Positions 8,830 to 16,512 of a DNA stretch of 44,076 nt are shown piece by piece. Source of the stretch: Actinomycetota bacterium (GTDB taxonomy: Bacteria > Actinomycetota > Actinomycetes > Nanopelagicales > Nanopelagicaceae); assembly GCA_026393015.1 (NCBI GenBank), contig JAPLBA010000063.1, positions 1 to 44,076 on the forward strand, written 5' to 3'. Numbering within the stretch: the stretch's first letter is position 1; every line of letters starts with the position of its first letter. The translations under genes and the position numbers were made by a program. Under the pieces are notes generated by a model. That model was not told the DNA's origin. It saw nothing but the letters and a program-made list of their open reading frames with translations, and did no database searches.

Positions 8830-8985
8830 AGCGAGGGTGGTGACCCGGGCGTCGCCCCGCAGACCTCGGCGGGTGTTGACCAAAAACCTTGATTATGGGT
8901 AATCCGACTTGTCGATGTACGACTCACGGTTGCGGGTCAGCGCCGGAATTTCACCGGACTTCCCCCATAAGCAGGGCTATTAAGT
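8830..8985 (-). promoter_or_regulatory. Cobalamin (B12) riboswitch aptamer
   Basis: Minus strand TTATGGGGGAAGTCCGGTGAAATTCCGGCGCTGACCCGCAACCGTGAGTCG...AAGTCGGATTACCCATAA; matches the B12 core (GGTGAAATTCCGGCGCTGACCCGCAACCGT) with a closing TTATGGG/CCCATAA stem. Outer boundaries approximate. Confidence 0.93.
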
Positions 8986-9072
8986 TGTGGGCAAAGCAGA
9001 CCACGCTGGGGCCTGGCTCGTCAACTCCCCTCGCCGTACCGCTCATCTGGGAAGGGGGGCTATTCTGCTCTT

Positions 9073-10074
9073 ATGGAACATCGTCGACTCGGCCGCTCAG
9101 GCATGTATGTATCCGAAATTTCTTACGGCAACTGGATCACTCACGGCAGTCAGGTAGAAGCCGAAGCGGCCGTTGCTTGTGTGAAGGAAGCACTCAACCT
9201 TGGTATCACCACATTTGATACAGCTGATGTGTATGCCGGCACTAGGGCCGAAGTGGTGCTGGCGACAGCGCTTAAAGGCGTGAAGCGGGAATCCTATGAA
9301 CTCTTTACGAAAACTTACTGGCCGATTGGCACTGGAAAGAACGACCGTGGCCTTTCGCGTAAACACATTATGGAAGCATGCGACGGATCTCTTCGACGTT
9401 TGAAGACAGATCACATTGACCTCTACCAAGCCCATCGCTTCGATTACGAAACGCCTTTGGAAGAAACCTTGCGCGCCTTTGATGATCTGATTCGTCAAGG
9501 AAAAGTCATTTACATCGGATTTAGCGAATGGAGTGCTTCTCAGATCAGCGATGCACTCACGATTGCACGCGATATGGGCTTCGACCGATTTGTTTCATCG
9601 CAGCCGCAGTACTCCATGCTCTGGCGAGTTCCAGAAAGTGAAGTAATTCCGCTTTGTATTGAAGAGGGGATTGGGCAAATCGTATGGTCTCCCATAGCCC
9701 AGGGCGTCTTGAGTGGAAAATATTTGCCAGGTAAGAAGGCGCCGGCTGGGTCGCGCGCCACCGACAAGAAGGGCGGCGCGAATATGATTTCGCGTTGGAT
9801 GACCGACGAAGTGCTTACTGCGGTTCAAAATCTTGCGCCAATCGCGAAAGAGTCTGGTTTAACTATGTCGCAACTCGCGATTGCTTGGGTATTGCAGAAC
9901 CCCAATGTTTCAAGTGCGATCGTCGGGGCATCAAGGCCAAAGCAATTGAGAGAGAATGTGAAAGCCGCAGGAGTAGTGCTTGAACCCGCTGTGATGAGGG
10001 CGATCGACCTCGCACTCGGCACTCTTCCTACTCGGGATGCCGCTTTGACGGTCAGCCCAAATCCCCGTCCTTAG
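9073..10074 (+). CDS. Aldo/keto reductase (Kv-beta / YghZ-like)
   Basis: 333 aa; MEHRRLGRSGMYVSEISYG, TFDTADVYAG, FTKTYWP, DHIDLYQAHRFD, IGFSEWSASQI; leaderless -10 TATTCT 6 nt upstream. Confidence 0.92.
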   Translation: MEHRRLGRSGMYVSEISYGNWITHGSQVEAEAAVACVKEALNLGITTFDTADVYAGTRAEVVLATALKGVKRESYELFTKTYWPIGTGKNDRGLSRKHIMEACDGSLRRLKTDHIDLYQAHRFDYETPLEETLRAFDDLIRQGKVIYIGFSEWSASQISDALTIARDMGFDRFVSSQPQYSMLWRVPESEVIPLCIEEGIGQIVWSPIAQGVLSGKYLPGKKAPAGSRATDKKGGANMISRWMTDEVLTAVQNLAPIAKESGLTMSQLAIAWVLQNPNVSSAIVGASRPKQLRENVKAAGVVLEPAVMRAIDLALGTLPTRDAALTVSPNPRP

Positions 10075-10113
10075 ATCGATCAGATGATCGATCGTTAGAT
10101 CATTTGTTAGATC
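10071..10113. repeat. TTAGATC x3 / GATC-rich inverted-repeat cluster
   Basis: TTAGATCGATCAGATGATCGATCGTTAGATCATTTGTTAGATC; six GATC sites in 43 bp; GATCGATC-AGAT-GATCGATC can form an 8-bp stem. Confidence 0.9.
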
Positions 10114-10631
10114 TTGGTACCCCTGGCGATCATTGCTGGTGGGGTGCGCAGTCGTCGAAGTTGCGTGGAGCGTAACCAGGCGTAAAGCGTGATGCCTTTG
10201 AGGGATGCGTCAGGGAAGCGTTCACTCGCTATTTTTTTGATCCGTCTGGCAAGTAGCGCGCCATCAACGATGACCCCTAGGAGTACCGCGTAGAGGAAGA
10301 GGCTGGCGTAGACCTGCATTGCACGAAACGATGAGAGCGCAAGCACAATCAAAACTACGGGTAAAAAGTATTCGCCCACGGAGCGGCGTGCATCGACCAT
10401 GTCGCGGGCTAACTTACGGACAGGACCTTTATCTCTCGGTGGCATGGCGCGCTCATCGCCGCGCAGGTATGCCGCGCGCTGTGCCATACGCTCGATCTTC
10501 GTTTGATCGCGGGCAGCTTTGCGCGCTTCCTTCGAGTTGGCAGGAGCAATTGAGCTCTTCTTGCGTTTGGCCTCGACTTCACTCCGCTTTGGCGTAGGGC
10601 GACCTTTGCCAGTGGGCATCTCTTCAGTCAT
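10107..10631 (-). CDS. DUF3043 family membrane protein
   Basis: 174 aa; GKGRPTPKRSEVEAKRKK N-terminus, RAMPPRDKGPVRKLARDMVDARRSVGEYFLP, two TM segments. Confidence 0.85.
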   Translation of the reverse strand: MTEEMPTGKGRPTPKRSEVEAKRKKSSIAPANSKEARKAARDQTKIERMAQRAAYLRGDERAMPPRDKGPVRKLARDMVDARRSVGEYFLPVVLIVLALSSFRAMQVYASLFLYAVLLGVIVDGALLARRIKKIASERFPDASLKGITLYAWLRSTQLRRLRTPPAMIARGTKI

Positions 10632-10663
10632 GTGGACCTTTCTTCGTCGCAGCGTGTGGGTGA

Positions 10664-11800
10664 TTAGGCAAGTGAGAGCATACGGTCAAGAGCAGTACGG
10701 GCCTCTTTCGAAGTGATGGGGTCTACCGTGATTTGATTGACGACGCGTCCCAGCACGAGTGCTTCCATCGCCCCTACGAGGTGGGGGAGATCGATCCGAT
10801 TCATGGTGGAGCAGTAACACACGCTCTTGTCGAGAAAATGGATGTTCTTATCTGGATTCGCATGAGCGAGGCGCTTCACCAAGTTGAGTTCGGTGCCAAT
10901 GGCCCATGAAGATCCTGAGGGAGCACCTTCGATAATTTTGATAATGCGTTCGGTAGAGCCCACGTAATCGGCGGCTTCGGCGACTTCGTATGGACATTCG
11001 GGATGTACCAAAATATTCACGTCCGGTATGCGGTCTCGTATTTCATTGACACTTGCCAATGTGAACCGGCCATGAACAGAGCAGTGACCCTTCCAAAGCA
11101 ACATCTTTGCTGCAGTAATCTCTGCGTCAGTTAAGCCACCCTGTGGTTTCCACGGATCAAATATTGCGCAGTCGTCGAGTGAGAATCCCATTTCGCGCAC
11201 TGCAGTATTGCGGCCCAAATGTTGATCCGGTAAAAAGAGTACTTTTTCGCCTCCATCAAAAGCCCACTTCAGTGCAGTCTTCGCATTTGATGAAGTGCAG
11301 ACAGTGCCGCCATTGCGACCAGTAAATGCCTTGATAGCGGCTGAAGAATTCATGTAGGTAACGGGAATGGTTTTCTCTGCAACATTTAATGCTTTCAGCG
11401 AATCCCACGCGTCTTCGACTTGTGCGTGTGTTGCCATATCTGCCATCGAACAACCTGCGGCCAGGTCGGGCAAAATCACTTTTTGCGAATCGCTCGTGAG
11501 AATGTCTGCGCTCTCTGCCATGAAGTGCACGCCGCAGAAAATAATGAATTCACTCTCGGGGCGTCCGGCGGCGGCTTGCGCAAGTTTGAATGAGTCTCCG
11601 GTGACATCTGCAAAGGCGATGACTTCGTCACGCTGATAGTGATGTCCCAAGATGTAAGCGCGCTCTCCAAGCGCTGCTCGCGCAATGTGAGCTCGCTCGA
11701 CTAGTTCGGCATCGCTTACTGGCGGCAAGTCGCCAGGGCAAGAAACGCCTCGTTCGCTTCTGAGGTCGATGCCGGCGCCGAGAAAGAGCAGATCTGCCAT
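10664..11800 (-). CDS. nadA: Quinolinate synthase
   Basis: YILGHHYQRDEVIAFADVTGDSFKLAQ, IIFCGVHFMAESADILT, VTYMNSSAAIKAF, CTSSNA, HPECPYEV, YCSTMNRIDLPHL. Start set at MADLLFLGAG (11800), not the longer ORF start. Confidence 0.93.
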   Translation of the reverse strand: MADLLFLGAGIDLRSERGVSCPGDLPPVSDAELVERAHIARAALGERAYILGHHYQRDEVIAFADVTGDSFKLAQAAAGRPESEFIIFCGVHFMAESADILTSDSQKVILPDLAAGCSMADMATHAQVEDAWDSLKALNVAEKTIPVTYMNSSAAIKAFTGRNGGTVCTSSNAKTALKWAFDGGEKVLFLPDQHLGRNTAVREMGFSLDDCAIFDPWKPQGGLTDAEITAAKMLLWKGHCSVHGRFTLASVNEIRDRIPDVNILVHPECPYEVAEAADYVGSTERIIKIIEGAPSGSSWAIGTELNLVKRLAHANPDKNIHFLDKSVCYCSTMNRIDLPHLVGAMEALVLGRVVNQITVDPITSKEARTALDRMLSLA

Positions 11801-11872
11801 TTGCTCATCATGGCAGAAAATTGCAGGCATGCCAGAGTTGCATCGCAGCCAGGTCGCTGTGATGGTGGTGGC

Positions 11873-12970
11873 GTGAAGATTTTGGTGGCACCGGATTCGT
11901 ATGGAACCACAATGAGCGCTGGGGATGCGGCGGCGATCATCGCCTCGACGTGGGCGGCCGAAGCTCCCGGCGATGAAGTGCGTACCTTGCCGCTTTCTGA
12001 TGGCGGACCTGGTTTTCTTGATGTGCTTGCGGGTAGTGATGGCGTATGTGAACCCCTTGTTGTTCGCGATGCCAGGGGCAGCTCGCAACCGGTTCGGGTG
12101 CTCTTTCGGGATGGCAGCGCTTACGTGGAGAGCGCCGAAATTATAGGGCGCGGAAGTTACCCCGAGTCTTCTGATCTTGTGCGCACTGGAAGTAGTTACG
12201 GTGTCGGGGAAGCGATCCGCTTTGCGCTCTCACAATCACGTCGAGTAGTTCTCGGACTGGGTGGCACCGCGATTAATGATGGGGGCGCTGGTCTGCTGGC
12301 GGCGCTGGGGGCGACCGCCAATGTGCCGCTCGATCAGGGCGGAATGGGGCTATTAGGAATTGCTGGGCTCGATATTTCGCGGGCACTTGATGTGGTGGCT
12401 GGGTGCGAAATTGTGATAGCCACCGACGTCGATAACCCACTCACCGGTCCACAAGGCGCTACTGAAATGTATGGACCCCAAAAAGGCGCCACTCCAGCGG
12501 ATGTGCGTGAGTTGGAAGCATCTTTGTTGGCCTACCAGTCAGTGCTCATTGCAGCGGCAAGCCAAGAGTGCGTGGGTGCTGGTGCCGGCGCTGCAGGTGG
12601 GCTAGGCGCGGCCCTCATGGCCCTCGGCGGTCGACGGGTCTCCGGCATAGAAGAGGTAGCGCGCCACGTAAATCTCGCTGGCGCCGTGGAGTGGGCTGAC
12701 CTAGTGGTGACGGGCGAAGGCTCTTTCGACTGGCAATCGCTCCGCGGGAAGGTCGTTTCAGGTGTGGCCTTTCATGCCATGAGGCTGGGAAAGCCCACCA
12801 TCGTGTTGGCTGGGCAGGTCCACTGTGGTCGGCGCGAGTACACCGGTATCGGAATTGAATCGGCATATGCGATGGCTGAGACGCCGGTGGAGATCGCCGA
12901 TTCGATGGCCAACCCTCAGATTTCCCTTGCCGCCCTGACGAAGCGGGTTTCGAGGACTTGGAGTAGTTAA
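11873..12970 (+). CDS. Glycerate kinase
   Basis: VKILVAPDSYGTTMSAGDAA, GLGGTAINDGGAGLLAALGA, ATDVDNPLTGPQGA, GAGAAGGLGAALMALGG, LVVTGEGSFDWQSLRGKV. Start at GTG 11873 is inferred. Confidence 0.9.
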   Translation: MKILVAPDSYGTTMSAGDAAAIIASTWAAEAPGDEVRTLPLSDGGPGFLDVLAGSDGVCEPLVVRDARGSSQPVRVLFRDGSAYVESAEIIGRGSYPESSDLVRTGSSYGVGEAIRFALSQSRRVVLGLGGTAINDGGAGLLAALGATANVPLDQGGMGLLGIAGLDISRALDVVAGCEIVIATDVDNPLTGPQGATEMYGPQKGATPADVRELEASLLAYQSVLIAAASQECVGAGAGAAGGLGAALMALGGRRVSGIEEVARHVNLAGAVEWADLVVTGEGSFDWQSLRGKVVSGVAFHAMRLGKPTIVLAGQVHCGRREYTGIGIESAYAMAETPVEIADSMANPQISLAALTKRVSRTWSS

Positions 12971-13049
12971 GTAGCAGGTAGTATGGAATTGAATCTTCAA
13001 GATAATTGTTGAATGAGACGTAGGGAAATGACGAGTAAGGGAGAGAGAT

Positions 13050-13436
13050 ATGTCCGAGGCAACGACTACTGATGTGAACCCTGATTTGGGCACTGAATCA
13101 ACCACTGAGTTGTTAGGTATCTTGCTCACGGATCACGCGGCCAGCAAAGTGGCTGGACTCCTTGAGCAAGAAGGCCGTACCGACCTTAGCCTTCGAATCT
13201 CCGTTCAACCTGGTGGATGTTCTGGCATGCGCTACCAACTCTATTTCGATGATCGCACGCTCGATGGCGATGTGGTCCGCGAATTTGGCGCTGTCAAGGT
13301 GGTTACTGACCGCATGAGCGCCCCTTACTTGATGGGTGCCTCTATCGATCATGTCGACACCATTGAGAAGCAAGGCTTCACAATTGATAATCCAAACGCT
13401 CAAGGCAGTTGCGCCTGCGGAGATTCCTTCCACTAA
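13050..13436 (+). CDS. erpA: HesB/IscA/ErpA-type iron-sulfur cluster assembly protein
   Basis: 128 aa; LTDHAASKVAGLL, RISVQPGGCSGMRYQLYFD, C-terminal GSCACGDSFH; strong RBS GGGAGAGAG. Confidence 0.9.
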   Translation: MSEATTTDVNPDLGTESTTELLGILLTDHAASKVAGLLEQEGRTDLSLRISVQPGGCSGMRYQLYFDDRTLDGDVVREFGAVKVVTDRMSAPYLMGASIDHVDTIEKQGFTIDNPNAQGSCACGDSFH

Positions 13437-13454
13437 TGGAGTAACTTCCTGCTG

Positions 13455-14444
13455 GTGAAGATTGCGGTTGCAGGATCAGTAGCAACTGACCACCTCATGA
13501 CCTTTCCGGGTCGTTTTCGTGACTCCTTTGTTGAAGGCTCACTCGATAGCATCTCCCTCTCTTTCCTGGTCGATGGTCTGGTAGTGCGACGAGGTGGATG
13601 TGCCGCCAATATTGCGTTTGGGCTAGGAGCCCTCGGCCTTGAGCCCATCTTGGTGGCGGCAGTTGGAATTGATTTCGCTGATTACAACTCTTGGCTCACC
13701 AGACATAACGTCAATACCGAACACGTACTTACCTCCCAGGAAGCGCACACTGCGCGTTTTCTCTGCACCACTGATGTGGAGTTAAATCAGATCGCCTCGT
13801 TCTATCCGGGTGCGATGAGCGAAGCACGGATGATTGAACTTGGAGTCGTTCATGCAGCGGCAGGTGGTTTGGATATGGTGATCATTACGCCAGATGACCC
13901 GGACGCCATGCTTAATCACACGGCCGCCGCTCGCAGCCTAGGAATTCCATTTGCCGCTGACCCTTCGCAACAGATGGCCCGCATGGATGGCGAACAAATT
14001 AAACGATTGATTGATGGTGCGGAGTACCTCTTCACGAACGAATATGAAAAGGCGTTGACGGAGCAAAAGACTGGGTGGAGTAGCGACGAAGTACTAGAAC
14101 GAGTAAAGGTGCGGATCACCACGCACGGAGCTAAAGGTTGCGTTATTGAGCGTAGAGGGACTCCCGCGCTTACGGTTCCAGTTGCAAAAGAGCATTCTAA
14201 AATTGATCCCACCGGCGTGGGGGATGCCTTCCGATCAGGATTCTTGGCAGCTCTAGCCTGGGGCTTGGGTGATGAACGTTGCGCACAAGTCGGCGCAATG
14301 ATCGCCACATACGTTCTCGAGTATCAAGGAACACAGGAATATCGATTCACTGATCGTGAATTTATTTTGCGGCTTCGCGATTCATTTGGAGATGCTGCAG
14401 CTGATGAAATTGCTCCACATTTGCACTCGCCGTTTGGCAACTAA
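13455..14444 (+). CDS. PfkB-family carbohydrate/adenosine kinase (AdoK-like by context)
   Basis: GGCAANIAFGLGALGL, GAKGCVIERRG, DPTGVGDAFRSGFLAALAWG (PfkB signature 2). Confidence 0.88.
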   Translation: MKIAVAGSVATDHLMTFPGRFRDSFVEGSLDSISLSFLVDGLVVRRGGCAANIAFGLGALGLEPILVAAVGIDFADYNSWLTRHNVNTEHVLTSQEAHTARFLCTTDVELNQIASFYPGAMSEARMIELGVVHAAAGGLDMVIITPDDPDAMLNHTAAARSLGIPFAADPSQQMARMDGEQIKRLIDGAEYLFTNEYEKALTEQKTGWSSDEVLERVKVRITTHGAKGCVIERRGTPALTVPVAKEHSKIDPTGVGDAFRSGFLAALAWGLGDERCAQVGAMIATYVLEYQGTQEYRFTDREFILRLRDSFGDAAADEIAPHLHSPFGN

Positions 14445-14445
14445 T

Positions 14446-14715
14446 TCAAAACCCTTCCGGTAATCCGTTCGTTAAGTCTTGAGTTGTTTCTCTGCGCACC
14501 AAGAAACGTTTCCCATTCCCACTCTCTTCTTCGGTGAGAAAAGTGTGTCCCGTCATGCGCGCCCAGGCATGTACATCGGGCCCGGCTGCCGGATCATCAG
14601 ATGTCATGGCAATCGTTTCTCCGATGGGGATCTCCAAAATTCGGCGAGCTAGTGCGAGTACGGGAAGCGGACAACGCAGCCCGGAAGTATCAATTTCTAG
14701 CGCAGGGATACTCAT
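14446..14715 (-). CDS. TusA-family sulfurtransferase
   Basis: 89 aa; LEIDTSGLRCPLPVLALARRI (CPxP motif), SDDPAAGPDVHAWARMTGH; ATGA overlap with the upstream gene. Confidence 0.93.
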   Translation of the reverse strand: MSIPALEIDTSGLRCPLPVLALARRILEIPIGETIAMTSDDPAAGPDVHAWARMTGHTFLTEEESGNGKRFLVRRETTQDLTNGLPEGF

Positions 14716-15698
14716 GCTTGTCGTACTCCTTCAACGATGCGGGGCAGGACTTCCATAAAGCGAGCCAAGGAATCGGCGGGTTCGTCGTAGGGGATTATTA
14801 GCCGGACGTTTCCATGGGTGAGGCGACCTGTTGCCACCAACACGTGACTTGGTTCAAGATTCGTTGACATGCAGGCTGAGCCCGATGCCACTTCAAAGCC
14901 TTCTTTGGCAAAAGCGCGCACAAGTTCCTCCCCTTGTGCATAAAGCACAGAAAAAGTAATGATGTGGGCGATGCCCGCTGGATCGCCAGCCACATCGATA
15001 TGAGCGACCTCTGCACATTTGGCGCGTAGATCACGATTGAATGTGGAGATTCTTTCGTAATGCTTCTTGGCCAAAGACTCATAGGTTTTCAGAGCGGCTG
15101 CTGCTTCCACAATTAATCGCTCATCAACATGTACCTGTCCGTAGCGAGGCGAGAGCGTGGGAAGCGGGTCACTCCAACGTGTGCGCGATTTGATCGCCAG
15201 TATCCCCAACGTGGGACCGCCAAAGGCGCGCGCATCGATCGAGGCGATGTCCCACCCTGTGGGAGTCGGCAAGACTCCAAGGCCATAGCTCAAGTCACTA
15301 TGAAGCAGGCCTTCGCTCTGGTGAATGCGGGCCGCCCAGGAATCAATCTCCTGGATACTCCCGATCTCGCCGTTGACCCAGCCAAGAGAGTAGGTACTCG
15401 CCACAATGGCACGTTCCAGTAGGTGCCCGCTGGGGGAGACGGACAAGGTTTCGCTCGCCTGGGCCAGGAGTTCAGCGCGCTCAATAGCGCTCACTTGCCG
15501 GGGGCCGGTGGGCAGACCAGCTATGGCGAGAGTATGGGCGAGCGGCCCATCTCCCACAAAGTAGAGCTCTTGCGGGGATATGCCGAGGTGGGTGGCGATT
15601 TCCTGGCAGGCCAGTCCCAGCGAGGGAGTCGCTGTGGAGAGGCTCTGCGCATTCGCGAGATTCCCGCCTAACGTAAAACGACCTGGCGTGGCATTCAT
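14712..15698 (-). CDS. Cysteine-desulfurase-like (NifS/IscS fold) protein with replaced PLP lysine
   Basis: Retains LHSDLSYGLG, VNGEIGSIQEI, SGSACMSTNLEPSHVL (cysteine loop); the HK-[IL]YGP motif reads ARAFGGPTLGIL. Start MNATPGRF at 15698 supported by TAGCGT 7 nt upstream. Confidence 0.83.
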   Translation of the reverse strand: MNATPGRFTLGGNLANAQSLSTATPSLGLACQEIATHLGISPQELYFVGDGPLAHTLAIAGLPTGPRQVSAIERAELLAQASETLSVSPSGHLLERAIVASTYSLGWVNGEIGSIQEIDSWAARIHQSEGLLHSDLSYGLGVLPTPTGWDIASIDARAFGGPTLGILAIKSRTRWSDPLPTLSPRYGQVHVDERLIVEAAAALKTYESLAKKHYERISTFNRDLRAKCAEVAHIDVAGDPAGIAHIITFSVLYAQGEELVRAFAKEGFEVASGSACMSTNLEPSHVLVATGRLTHGNVRLIIPYDEPADSLARFMEVLPRIVEGVRQA

Positions 15699-15759
15699 GT
15701 GAGCCACGCTACTCCGAACCACCGCGCCATGTGTACGCGTGAACCACTATCATTTGAGC

Positions 15760-16512
15760 GTGAGAAACCATCCGCGCTTGGTTGCAATATTCCTTGCCGC
15801 CCCACTCTTGGTCTTCGTAGCTGGATGCTCGGCCTCTAAGCTCCCTCGCCTCGGTTTACCCGAGCCAGTGACGGATAACGGTCATCGCACATTGGCTTTA
15901 TGGCAAGGCTCCTGGGTAGCGGCTTTGATCGTGGGTGCTTTTGTATGGGGGCTTATCGTCTGGGCGGTCATTTTCCACCGTCGTCGAGGAAACCGTATTC
16001 CTGCGCAGACCAAGTACAACTTACCCATTGAAATTCTCTATACGATTGTTCCTTTTTTGATTGTTGCAGTGCTCTTCTACTTCACAGCTCGTGATGAATC
16101 TGTGATCACCAAGATTTCGCCAAAAGGCAGTGCTGTACATGTGATTCACGTCAACGGAATCCGTTGGTCGTGGCAATTCACCTACGAAGATTTGCCGGCA
16201 AATACCGTGGTCACCGGAACGCCAGAGCATGCACCCACCCTCTACTTGCCGCAAGGTGAGCGCGTCCGTTTCGATCTCACCACAACAGACGTTAACCACT
16301 CTTTCTGGGTCCCTGCATTTATGATGAAAATGGATTTGATCGCAGGACGTACGAACCAATTCGAAGTCACTCCAGAAAAATTAGGAACGTATGCTGGAAA
16401 GTGCGCTGAACTTTGTGGACGCGATCACTCGCTGATGCTTTTCAAGGTGAAAGTTGTGCCAGCTGCGGAGTACAAGCAAATCGTTAACACGTTGAAGGGG
16501 AGTGCGGCATGA
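15760..16512 (+). CDS. ctaC: Cytochrome c oxidase subunit II
   Basis: Lipoprotein signal [24 protein letters not shown], CuA motif [17 protein letters not shown]. Start revised from 15739 to GTG 15760 because TATCAT lies exactly 6 nt upstream. Confidence 0.92.
   Translation: MRNHPRLVAIFLAAPLLVFVAGCSASKLPRLGLPEPVTDNGHRTLALWQGSWVAALIVGAFVWGLIVWAVIFHRRRGNRIPAQTKYNLPIEILYTIVPFLIVAVLFYFTARDESVITKISPKGSAVHVIHVNGIRWSWQFTYEDLPANTVVTGTPEHAPTLYLPQGERVRFDLTTTDVNHSFWVPAFMMKMDLIAGRTNQFEVTPEKLGTYAGKCAELCGRDHSLMLFKVKVVPAAEYKQIVNTLKGSAA

Noticed and set aside
11801-12088. N-terminal extension of the nadA ORF
   Set aside because: Extension runs antisense through the glycerate kinase coding region and is not part of the NadA family; start placed at 11800.
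13113-13433. 106-aa antisense ORF opposite the erpA-like gene
   Set aside because: Fully antisense to a well-supported gene with no recognisable domain.
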